Origin: Chrysaora quinquecirrha
Taxonomy: Eukaryota; Cnidaria; Scyphozoa; Semaeostomeae; Pelagiidae
NCBI GenBank assembly: GCA_014526335.1
Contig: JACTAT010000217.1
Span: 463,482-527,481 of the forward strand
DNA length: 64,000 bases
Direction: 5' to 3'
Part shown: positions 49,272-58,242 of the stretch, piece after piece
Position numbering within the stretch: the stretch's first letter is position 1
How the letters are laid out: each line of letters begins with the position of its first letter
The notes under the pieces: generated by a model
The model's database searches: none
Told to the model about the DNA's origin: nothing
Seen by the model: the letters and a program-made list of their open reading frames with translations, nothing else
Position numbers and translations under genes: made by a program

Positions 49272-49343
49272 GCGTTGGTGGTGTAGCGGTTAGCATGGTT
49301 GCCTTCCAAGCAATCGATCCGGGTTCAACTCCCGGCCGACGCA
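49272..49343 (+). tRNA. tRNA-Gly(UCC), consensus copy 14
   Basis: All 72 nt match consensus; lies beyond the end of block B in sequence that matches 39835-40400. Confidence 0.9.
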
Positions 49344-49758
49344 TAATATTTAAGATATCATTTTGCATTAAGAGAATACTATTTCAACTAAACGAAAAAG
49401 TAAATCAACTATTTCCCCTTAAAATTTCAAAATGCGTTGTTGGTGTAGCGGTTAGCATGGTTGCCTTCCAAGCAAACGATCCGGGTTCAACTCCCGGCCG
49501 ACACATAATTCTTAAAATATTATTTTGCAGTAAGAAAAAACTATTTCAAGCCAAACGGAAAAGTAAATCAACTATTTCCCCTTAAAAATTCAACAAGCGT
49601 TGGTGGTGTAGCGGTTGGCATGGTTGCCTTCCAAGCAATCGATCCGGGTTCCACTCCGGCCGACACATAATTATAAAGATATCATTTTGCATTAAGAGAA
49701 TACTATTTCAAACCAAACGAAAAAGTAAATCAACTATTTCCCCTTAAAAATGCAACAA

Positions 49759-49830
49759 GCGTAAGTGGTGTAGCGGTTAGCATGGTTGCCTTCGAAGCAA
49801 TCGATCCGGGTTCAACTCTCTGCCGCGGCA
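49759..49830 (+). pseudogene. tRNA-like copy with UCG anticodon
   Basis: gcgtaag acceptor as at 37428, with 3' end gcggca. Confidence 0.5.
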
Positions 49831-49919
49831 TAATTATTAAGATATCATTTTGCAGTAAGAAAAATCATTTCAACCAAACGAAAAAGTAAATCAACTATTT
49901 CCCCTTAAAAATTCAACAA

Positions 49920-49991
49920 GCGTTGGTGGTGTAGCGGTTAGCATGGTTGCCTTCGAAGCAATCGATCCGGGTTCAACTCTCTGCCGCGGCA
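49920..49991 (+). pseudogene. tRNA-like copy with UCG anticodon
   Basis: 5' acceptor gcgttgg is normal, but the 3' half reads ctctctgccgcggca, leaving mismatches in both T and acceptor stems. Confidence 0.5.
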
Positions 49992-50080
49992 TAATTATTA
50001 AGATATCATTTTGCAGTAAGAAAAATCATTTCAACCAAACGAAAAAGTAAATCAACTATTTCCCCTTAAAAATTCAACAA

Positions 50081-50152
50081 GCGTTGGTGGTGTAGCGGTT
50101 AGCATGGTTGCCTTCCAAGCAATCGATCCGGGTTCAACTCCCGGCCGACGCA
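50081..50152 (+). tRNA. tRNA-Gly(UCC), last complete copy
   Basis: All 72 nt match consensus. It is the final whole gene before the array stops inside the next copy (50243-50268). Confidence 0.9.
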
Positions 50153-50344
50153 TAATATTTAAGATATCATTTTGCAGTATAAGAAAATTATTTCAACTAA
50201 ACGGAAAAGTAAATCAACTATTTCCCCTTGAGAATTCAACAAGCGTCGGTGGTGTTGCGGTTAGCATGATAAACGTCTCCTCTTTATAAACGATCTCCTA
50301 TCAAACCATCAACTGAACAAGGCAAAAGAAAATATGTCTCGTAG

Positions 50345-50485
50345 GCACGTAACACGTTCGTACGTACAAAACTTTGGCACGTTGGCACGTGAGAAAATAT
50401 GGCACATAGGCATGTTGGCACGTTGGCACGCACAAAGCTTTCACACGTTGGCATATCTGGCACGTAATTTAGCACACTCAAATTT
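50345..50485 (-). repeat. GTGCC-rich minisatellite, right of tRNA array, inverted
   Basis: The reverse complement reads agtgtgctaaattacgtgcc, then aagctttgt, gtgccaacgtgcc and atattttct words, i.e. the 58-bp family seen at 18001-18345 in opposite orientation. It starts about 75 bp after the array ends. Confidence 0.8.
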
Positions 50486-50609
50486 GACTTATTTCTCCTG
50501 ATCTTTAGGCCGATTGGCAACATTGTAAGTTAAGAATAATTTAAGAATATTGTTAGGCTCAAAACAACCGAGGCTCGGCAAAAATTAAGGTTCACCCCGG
50601 GTAATGTCT

Positions 50610-51030
50610 GTACAGTACAGTGGAGGCTGTGCAGTACAGTGTAGGTTGTTCAGTACAGTGGGGGGATAACATTGAGTACAGTGGAGGCTGTGCAGTACAG
50701 TGGAGGGATAACATGATGCATGTGGGGGGATAACATCAGTACAGTGGAGGCTGTTCAGTTCTGTGGAGGGATAACAACAGTACAGTGGAGGGATAACATG
50801 ATGCATGTGGGGGGATAACATTGAGTACGGTGGAGGCTGTTCAGTACAGCGGAGGGATAGCATCAGTACAGTGGAGGCTGTTCAGTACTGTATAGGGATA
50901 ACATTAGTATGGTCGAGGGATAACATGATGCATGTGGGGGATAACATCAGTACAGTGGAGGCTGTTCAGTACTGTGGAGGGGTAACCAGTGCAGTGGAGG
51001 CTGCTCAGTACAGTGGGAGGATAACATCAG
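50610..51030 (+). repeat. Subterminal minisatellite (CAGTACAGTGGAGG words)
   Basis: Irregular alternation of cagtacagtggaggctgt and gtggagggataacat, sometimes with gatgcatgtggggg. The reverse-complement version fills 52250-52495. Confidence 0.85.
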
Positions 51031-51371
51031 TGAAGGTTATAGCGCCATCGTACTGCTTTCAGCAAGCTATTTTGTCGAGCATTATGGCTAAAACTTGCTT
51101 GAATTAAAAAGAATTATTGTATGAAAAATTTTACGAATGGCTGTGCAAAAATTACGGTATTCTTATCCAAAATGTGTGTGAAAACATAGTTACACAATTG
51201 AATAGATGAAATACACTGCCTGAGCAACCAAACCATTCGTAAATTACTGTGCTACACAACAGGGAAATAAAGAAAAAAGTACACCCATATGATCACAAAT
51301 ATCTCATTCTAAAAGCTAACCAAAAATTAAATACAATTGAAACAAGTCAAAACGTTAGAATTTGATTACTA

Positions 51372-51721
51372 CACGTTTTTTTTATAAGAACACTGAAATT
51401 GAAGAAAGCCATGCAATGTTCTTAATTTTTCCGATTTGAAGGCTCAAAATGTTCTTAACATGTTCTTAGGTTTCTTGCTCTTTACAAAGCTGTTGTTTTC
51501 CAATTAGGTGATTATTGCTACGAAAAGGGACGCACATGTAAAAATGTCACATATAGTCACAATGATTCATAGTTCACCTGTTTTCTAGAGTTGAGAACAG
51601 GACAGTAAATTTTCATTTGTCTCTAGCTTTACAAAGCCTTGTAATGTTCTTAGCATGTTCTTAACTTTTCAGCCTCCGAAGCCTTATGTTCTTATATACT
51701 TTGTTCTTATAAAAAAACGTG
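51372..51721. mobile_element. TA-target MITE (CACG...CGTG family), copy 3
   Basis: cacgttttttttataagaac and gttcttataaaaaaacgtg are inverted ends, each flanked by TA. 350 bp, inserted in the interior of the 2.33-kb element. Confidence 0.75.
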
Positions 51722-51926
51722 TATAAGATCAAAGGTTAAGTTATCGAAATACTTATTTGTTCTATCGAAATTGGTATTTCAGGCTACTGCTTTTCTGCTT
51801 TTCTTTGAGGGAGCTCTAAGCAAAAAGGATTTCAATTCTTCATCCATTTATGTTTTTCTTTTTCATAACTTCAGACAAGTAAGAAAGAAAAACTCGAAAA
51901 CTTGAATTGGTTACATTGACCCTGTC

Positions 51927-52104
51927 GCATTCTTTTTTAAACTCGATCACTCTTTTTACGCACTTACACGCATTTTCGGTTGCGTGCGGGGCTACGTTTT
52001 CATATCGGAAAAAATAAACAATACAAAGCGACAAAAAATTTAAATTCACTGATCTAAAATTTCAAAACTAGTCACAAACACTTATATCAGAATTCACAAG
52101 GCTT
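51927..52104 (-). repeat. 178-bp repeat core, copy 1
   Basis: Nearly identical to 54992-55169. On the minus strand it begins aagccttgtgaattctgata and ends at gaatgc. At this locus it lies inside the 2.33-kb element; its own boundaries are not resolved here. Confidence 0.85.
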
Positions 52105-52494
52105 CCATCACTGTATGTTAAGTGCGAATACTCCTATTGTTCTTATTTTACCCTTTATATTATTGAAATCAAACAGGCCTCCTTTATTTCTCAGTCAATG
52201 AAACAACACAACAAAATAGCTTGCTGAAAGCAGCACGATGGCGCTATAACCTCCACTGTATTGATGTTATCCCTCCACTGTACTGAACAGCCTCTACTGT
52301 ACTGATGTTATCCCTCCACAAGCATCATGTTATCCCTCCACTGTACTGATGATATCCCTCCACAGTACTGAACAGCCTCCACTGCACTGATGTTATCCCT
52401 TCGCTGTACTGAACAGCCTCCACTGTACTCACTCAATGTTATCCCCCACACGCATCATGTTATCCCTCCACTGTACTGCACAGCCTCCACTGTA

Positions 52495-52899
52495 CACGCT
52501 TTTTTTTTATAAGGAGCCTACCTCAAGGCCTAGTTCTTAAAGTTCCTTATTTTTGGGCCTCTTTTGAGGCAATTGTAGTTCCAAAAGTTCCTTAATAGTT
52601 CCTTAATTTTAACTGCACAAACAGTGGTCTTAACAATAAAAGAGAGACATTTGCATGTGAGCAAAGCTCGAGACTACTAAAAGAAACATTGGATACATGC
52701 TTAACGTACAATATATGTGATTTTCGACTGCAAATGAATGGAACCGGCTTTCTAATTCTTGATTATTTGCAGTGATAAAAGTATTCAACATTCAAAAGTT
52801 CCTTAATGATTATCTCTTTAGTAGTATAAGTTCTTTAAATTTTCGGGCCTTCTACATGTAGGTTCCTTATAAAGTGGTTCCTTATAAAAAAAAAGCGTG
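52495..52899. mobile_element. TA-target MITE, copy 4, with readable empty site
   Basis: Inverted ends cacgcttttttttttataagg-like and ccttataaaaaaaaagcgtg, flanked by TA on both sides. It interrupts the right arm of the 2.33-kb element. The left arm at about 50612-50630 shows the uninterrupted sequence with a single TA, so the target duplication is TA. Confidence 0.85.
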
Positions 52900-53235
52900 T
52901 ACTGCACAGACAATACCCGGGGTGAGGTTTGTTTGTTTGTTTGTCATCTTGTTTCCGATTCGATATCATATTTTAGCTTCTACAAATCCAAATCGAATTT
53001 CAAAACCTCCAAAATACAATCATGTTAATACAATTTTTATTTATTTAAAAAAAGTATAATAACTACGATCCAGAAATTTATTTTTGCATACGTGGCAACG
53101 ACTCCCAATTCCCACTCTTTAATAATGTTCTTAAAAATTTGGTTATTTTCGATAAGTTTTGCGTTTTTTGGCAAAGCATTTCAAATTTATGGGTCCAGTG
53201 CTAAGACGTTTTTCGAACCAAAAGTGACTTAATTG

Positions 53236-53614
53236 CACATTTTTTTATAAGAAACCCGGCTCGGGGCCTAGTTCTAAAAGTTTCTTAATTTTTGGCCCAA
53301 TTTTAGTTCTAAAAGTTTCTTAACACTTTCTTAATTTAATTGAAGTAAATTGCAGTAAAAACGATAAAAGAACGTGAATATAGCAAGAAAATTATTAATT
53401 TTATTGAATTACAAAGACAGCCCTGCTGGTGCGAGAAATTGCACGGAAATGCTTGAGAATTGATTACTACGTCCACAAATGTGAAATCAGTATGTTGGAA
53501 AACTGACATAAAAATGTCTTAATAACTCCTTCCTCCTAGTTCCAAAAGTTTCTTAAATTTTGGGGTGTCTAGTTCTAGGTTTCTTATAAACCGTTTTCTT
53601 ATAAAAAAAACGTG
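53236..53614. mobile_element. TA-target MITE, copy 5
   Basis: Left end cacatttttttataagaaac (flank TG, degraded from TA); right end cttataaaaaaaacgtg followed by TA. Internal cctagttctaaaag words are shared with copy 4. Confidence 0.65.
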
Positions 53615-54453
53615 TAGGTCTGTGGTGAATTAGCTCGTTTGGATTTCTTGTTGGTTTTGTTGCTTGCTGCAGCTTAAAAATGCCTTGCATATAGGGGGTA
53701 TTTAATCTTCAGAGTCTTGTAAATCTCGATGCAAAAGGTTCTTAGACGGCTTTTTCTCATAGTACATTTGGCAGCTTTGAAAAGTAGCTCTTCATATGAA
53801 CTCAAAGTGTCGTTGTAAAGAAATCTTAGAGGCCCTCGTGTATTCACTCCTTTTTTTAAATGATATTTCAGACGATAAGTGCCAGACAAGTGGGCAGTAA
53901 TTAAAATTGGAGAATTCAAAACATTTTACTAACGTATCTTCAGCTTTTGCTCCTATGTACGAATTTAGTCTTTCTACAGCGTTCAGTTGACCCGCAGCTT
54001 TTCTACACAGGTGGGATATGTGCTCATCAAAAGAAAGCTTATGATCAATTTTCACCCCTAGAAGCCTTTAAGTTTGGTCATCAGTATAGCATGGAATTTG
54101 CATGTCATTTCTTTCCAACCAGGCGAAATTATGCAGATTAGGATTCTTAATAAAAGGAAAGAGATCATTGATATATATATTAAATAAAATTTGACCTAGA
54201 ACAGATCCTTGCGGTACACCCGAGAGAACGAACTGAGAGGAAATATAGGTATTGTTAATTCGTACAGATCATCTTTTTAAGTAAGAATAAATGTAAACTA
54301 GTTCGTCTTCTTAAAGTCCATGGGCAGACAATTTTGCAATTGGAAGTTGATGGGGGATACAGTCAAATGCTTTGGAAAATTCAATTAAAACAGCTCCAAC
54401 CACGTGATCATTATCAAGGCTTTATCTCCATCCTTCAACTATCCTTATCAAAA

Positions 54454-54831
54454 CCCCCTGGGAGTACTTCCATGTTTCGTTATACCAGACGTGCCGCCCA
54501 AATGGGCAATTTTTCCGCGCCAATTTCCCTACATATGGCTTAATTTTTCGTAAAGAATCTCTACACATGGGTATTAAAACATTTTAGACGTGCATTGCTT
54601 GATAAAAGCGCTTTTTAGTTTTCAGCGCAAATGCTTTTCGCCGCACTTAGAGTTGCCTCTATCGTTAAATTGGGTTCAAACATTTGAGATATTGGTACAG
54701 ATGGGTAAAAAATTTCGTTGTTTTTTTCTATGCATGAGTACCACGACTGACAAAATTTGTCGGTAGACATGGGTGGGTTAGAAAAAACTGGGCGTCACGT
54801 ATGGGCCTTTGAACAATGAAGTACCCCCGGG
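54454..54831. mobile_element. MITE with CCCGGGGGTACTTC termini, inserted in LINE
   Basis: The left end ccccctgggagtacttcc and right end gaagtacccccggg are inverted repeats. ATCAAA flanks both sides as a likely target duplication. LINE coding words continue on either side (STQYV and LIRIVEGW), fixing the insertion point. Elements with this terminus are, as I recall, common in coral genomes. Confidence 0.75.
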
Positions 54832-54981
54832 ATCAAACATATTGTGTACTTAATGCTTGCCTATATGCTGATATGCATTTTGAGAGATGTTTGTTCAAAT
54901 GAGGAATTAGCTGTTCTTTGATGGTTTTTTCATAAATTTTCGAAAATGCGTTTAAAACACGAACGGGACGAATTACGTAAG

Positions 54982-55167
54982 TTTTTCTGTGGCATTCTTT
55001 TTTAAACTCGATCACTCTTTTTACGCACTTACACGCATTTTCGGTTGCGTGCGGGGCTACGTTTTCATATCGGAAAAAATAAACAATACAAAGCGACAGA
55101 AAATTTAAATTCACTGATCTAGAATTTCAAAACTAGTCACAAACACTTATATCAGAATTCACAAGGC
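54982..55167 (-). mobile_element. 186-bp insertion with 9-bp target duplication
   Basis: TTACGTAAG occurs at 54973-54981 and again at 55168-55176, flanking the insert. The insert contains the 178-bp core also found at 51927. On the minus strand its 3' end is cacagaaaaa, a short A-tail, so it may be a retroposed SINE-like sequence; no terminal inverted repeats and no tRNA promoter boxes were found. Confidence 0.75.
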
Positions 55168-55400
55168 TTACGTAAGGCAAACGAATTAAACAAGTTTTTC
55201 TCTGATGTGCGAATCGCCTCGCCTTTACCTAAAGGAGTGACTGCTGCCACCTTCCCTATGTCTGGGAAAATATTTCTCTTTATACTTTTATTGATTGCAT
55301 CTGCTAGAGGTGTAGTCAGCTCATCGGAAGCTAGAAATTTGGAGGAATTTCATCTATTCCAGTAGACTTTTTACTATGAATATTAGTAATTTTCTAATGT

Positions 55401-55878
55401 ATCCTTGTTGAACCTCGTGAAACGAGAAAGGAGAGAAGTCTTTCTTTGGATTTTGGAGTATAGCTAAGATACGGGATGGTTTGCATATTTTTCGAGAACT
55501 AATTGCACGATTTCTTTATTACTTTTTAGTTCATGTTTATATCAGCTAGATTTTGAGGCTTTTCCCACTCAATTTCTCTGCTATATTAATATAGTGATCA
55601 TTGAAAGCCTCTGCAAGTTCAGTTCATTATCATTTCTAATAATTCTTTTTCTTTTACAAGCAAATAATTACTCTCTGATAAGGTAAGGTATTGTTTTCAA
55701 AAAGTGTGTACCTTCAATAGTAGAATTGCACAGTAATATTACCCCCTGGTATTATTATTTGTCTTACCCCCCCTGGCGAGTGGGTGACCACCCGCTTGAG
55801 CTGTCCATCAATTCAACTCAATGAAGGTTGACCAACCATTGACATCAATGAGCAGCAGAAAAGAAAATCGTAGTCAAA
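55401..55878. promoter_or_regulatory. Region upstream of BCKDHB exon 1
   Basis: Must contain the 5' UTR and probably the promoter. No TATA box stands out. An imperfect palindrome agtgggtgaccacccgct lies at about 55785-55802, and CCCCC-rich words precede it. The call is by position only. Confidence 0.35.
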
Positions 55879-56023
55879 ATGGGGACAGTTTCTGGCTGGT
55901 TGGGACTACGCAATATAAGCCTGTTGTTGAGAAGGAAACCACGACTCTCACTTAAAAATGTCAGCCAGATCAGATATGCTGGGGGATTCAGTTACGCTGT
56001 CGAAACTGCAGCAGTTTCACTCG
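55879..56023 (+). CDS. BCKDHB: BCKDHB exon 1, mitochondrial presequence
   Basis: ATG at 55879 in a fair context (tcaaaATGg) opens 48 codons plus one nucleotide and ends at a strong donor, GTAAGT, at 56024. The peptide starts MGTVSGWLGLRNISLLLRRK and has seven basic residues and no acidic one before Glu42, as expected of a mitochondrial targeting signal. It ends in phase 1 with G, and exon 2 starts GC, so the junction codon is Gly, as at this boundary of human BCKDHB from memory. The conserved mature N-terminal segment of vertebrate proteins (HFTFQPD) is not visible, so either this lineage lacks it or a small exon lies in intron 1. The assignment rests on phase, position and targeting character, not on sequence similarity. 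Confidence 0.65.
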
Positions 56024-57050
56024 GTAAGTAAATCCACCATCCATGTTATAACTATATATCATTCACAACCCAACCAAGGTAGGATATGTAGGCAACTTTC
56101 ATTTCCAGAAAACCAGATTCAGAATAAGATGGAACAATTAAATGTCTAACTATTAATGTTTTTCTGAAATGGATATATAAGCCATCAAACAAATAAATGC
56201 AATGAAACAGGTTTGGTTTCTGTAACTTGTATCATTTTCTGCAAAATGGGGTTTGTGTGGCTGAGAATGACTGTCAATGAGCCTTATTTGTCAAAAAGTG
56301 GTCTCCATCTTCTTACAAGATTGTGAAGTTGCTGTGGTGTTGTATGTAATCCCAGTGTGCATTCCATGTAGCCTACGCTGGAGATCTCCGGCGTGGAGTC
56401 TGAAATTTTATTGGCGTACTGGCATGGATTTCTCAGCCTAGACTATTGTTTAAATTATAAAACAATACACATATAAAACAAATAAGTGTAGATCTATTGT
56501 TTGTTTTGGCGTTAAGTCTGATTTGGATGGCATATTCTCCAGCGTGGCAGTATAACGGAATTCACCCTGGACGTAATCCAGCTGACTCTCGGGGTCAGGA
56601 GCCAAGGTCGTAATTTATAAAAGTTAAACCAACCTGAACCCACAGCTAGGAGTATTCATCCTCTTTTAGAAACAAATTCGAAGATTTGCTTCCAAAATAT
56701 TGCCCTCGGAGTGAATTGCCCCTAAAATTATTTTCACATTAAAACATTGCAGTAGAACCTTTTTTATGGAAATATGAAGATAAATGCAATTATTTCTTGA
56801 ACAGGTTGAGTGGAATTTTATCATTAAGCTGAAGATTTTGTATATATTGAAACCAAACAAAAGCTGTAAAACAAAACTTCTGTTTGATTTTATTCCATTT
56901 GAATAAGGTTCCTAAAATCCCGATATTTTGATCAATTGTCCCCATCATATAATGTTGCAATCACTTACCAAAGAATGTTTGCAAGAATTTGTACAAATGA
57001 AACAATGATTGACAAAGGATGTACCAGTACAATTGCTGCAGCAAAACTGG

Positions 57051-57052
57051 TA

Positions 57053-57106
<54 letters not shown>
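57051..57106. repeat. (ATG)n microsatellite
   Basis: A run of about 18 atg/gat triplets, with a looser gat-rich continuation to about 57220. Confidence 0.95.
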
Positions 57107-57289
57107 TCTCATGGTGATCATTGTGATGATAGTGATGATGATGATGGTGTTGTGATCATGTTCATGAATCACTTTGACCATGACCATGATGATAAGAATA
57201 TGCTGAATCTGATTTAATAATGATAATGATCATGATCACATGCCAACACATTTGCAAAATAGTTTACACGAGTGAAAAATCGAACAAGT

Positions 57290-57481
57290 TCAGTACGAGA
57301 TTTAATTCCAAGCCTTGTCACTGAAATCAAAGGTAAAAGAATCACGGTGGAAAGGAATGGTCATAAAGTCACAAGAAATGCATCCTTCTTTAGAGTCATA
57401 CCAAAGCAAAGTATTGCAGATAGTGAAGTGAAGATGAACCAGTTGCCGATGTACCAGGTGGTAACGAAAACATCGACATAG
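57290..57481 (+). pseudogene. Ty3/Gypsy-like integrase C-terminal fragment
   Basis: The frame reads EIKGKRITVERNGHKVTRNA followed by SFFR, a pattern I associate with the end of Ty3/Gypsy integrase polyproteins in invertebrates. Only this tail is present, with no LTR or catalytic region nearby. Confidence 0.4.
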
Positions 57482-58242
57482 CACCTCAAGAACAACCAAG
57501 ATGCTAAATGTGAAGATGAAGATCACTAGAACCTTATGGAGTAGAATTTCCTTCATCTAATTTATAAAAAAGGGGAAGTGCGTAATTATACCCGTGCCAA
57601 TTTTGAATTCTAGATGTTCTCGTTGCAATTAAAAGGCATTTATTTTGCATTTATTTTACATTTAAATTTTGGTATGAAGATCAATGCCATTTAAAACAAA
57701 TTTAAATATTTTTGCTTTCTGGGGCGATTTCTTTTCTTTTTAAATACAGTAGCTATATATACTCTATTGATTTTCTACTTTAGTACCTACAATACTTCCC
57801 CCTTTACCCTCAAAAAATGTAGGGAATAGCTAAATCAAGACAACTTTTGTTCAGGGGAGAATGAGGAATACACAGATAATAGCAAAAATATGAAGGTTCT
57901 TCCAAGATAAGTTATTCAGCCATGAACTTGTCAGCGTGGTCAAACATTGGTAAAAGATATAATATTTGTGTCTTGACTATTTGTCACTTTTCTTTTTGTT
58001 TCTTCATATCTCGTCTTCACTGCTAGAATCACAAGGTCTGACTGGCTATCCCTCGATGGCTCAGGCACGAATTTGCACCTACGCAGCACCGCTATATGCG
58101 TCTACGCAGCGCCATGTCACCGATATATTTGCATGGAGACGCTCTTAAATTTTACGATGGATGGGCACCTTGCTAACCCAATGTGTTAACCTCATATATA
58201 TATAATATATAGTATGTGTGCGTGTCTCCGTACCTACACATA

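Larger units (their letters stand above)
19674..50268 (+). repeat. Tandem array of tRNA-Gly(UCC) genes, about 163-bp period
   Basis: Each unit is a 72-nt tRNA-Gly sequence plus a spacer of about 91 bp. The consensus tRNA has acceptor GCGTTGG/CCGACGC, D-stem GTGT/GCAT, anticodon arm GTTGC-CTTCCAA-GCAAT with anticodon TCC, T-arm CCGGG-TTCAACT-CCCGG and discriminator A, close to animal tRNA-Gly-TCC. A TTTT Pol III terminator lies about 20 nt after each gene. I counted 187 copies plus complementary halves at the ends; 30,595 bp over 188 units gives 162.7 bp. Spacers come in gcattaagagaatac and gcagtaagaaaaaac types. Many copies have TTCCACT in the T-loop, losing the purine of the B-box. Intact and anticodon-changed copies are listed separately; those not listed differ from consensus by point changes or small deletions that disturb stems or the B-box. 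Confidence 0.95.
50592..52925. mobile_element. Inverted-arm non-autonomous element, 2.33 kb
   Basis: Left end tcaccccgggtaatgtctgt and right end acagacaatacccggggtga are inverted repeats. Inverted similarity continues through subterminal minisatellite (50610-51030; 52250-52495) and a segment with tatagcgccatcg (51040) mirrored at 52235. The right arm is interrupted by a 405-bp MITE at 52495-52899. No transposase ORF. Confidence 0.75.
53674..55400 (-). pseudogene. Decayed LINE reverse transcriptase with nested insertions
   Basis: Minus-strand frames give the family order KSTGIDEIPP, DELTTPLADAINKSIKRNIF with KVAAVTPL, RPVRVLNAFSKIYEKTIKEQ, VVGAVLIEFSKAFDCIPHQL (palm motif A), SGVPQGSVLGQILFNIYIND (motif B), NLHNFA cut off where motif C (usually YADD/FADD) should continue, LGVKIDHKLSFDEHISHLCR and LRFLYNDTLSSYEELLFKA. 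It is CR1/L2-like by these words. Motif C is lost, frames shift, and two elements sit inside (54454-54831 and 54982-55167). It ends about 480 bp upstream of the BCKDHB start codon. Confidence 0.85.

Noticed and set aside
19674..50268. CRISPR array or SINE cluster as explanation of the periodic repeat
   Set aside because: Spacers are homologous to each other, not unique, and the repeat is a foldable tRNA-Gly; there are no SINE tails or target duplications between units.
22652..50289. ORFs of 60-100 codons containing MVAFQAIDPGSTPGRR or its minus-strand counterpart
   Set aside because: These are translations of the tRNA-Gly gene and its spacer and recur with the 163-bp unit.
51840..52049. ORF shared between 51840-52049 and 54833-55114 as a conserved protein
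   Set aside because: The shared peptide corresponds to the 178-bp repeat core; at the second site it is a transposed insertion with a target duplication, so similarity reflects repeat copying.
55958..56149. ORF starting MSARSDML as first exon of a gene
   Set aside because: It overlaps BCKDHB exon 1 in another frame; only the 55879 ATG frame gives a targeting presequence and the phase needed for exon 2.
56936..57217. Met-rich and His-rich ORFs
   Set aside because: Product of the (ATG)n microsatellite and its complement.
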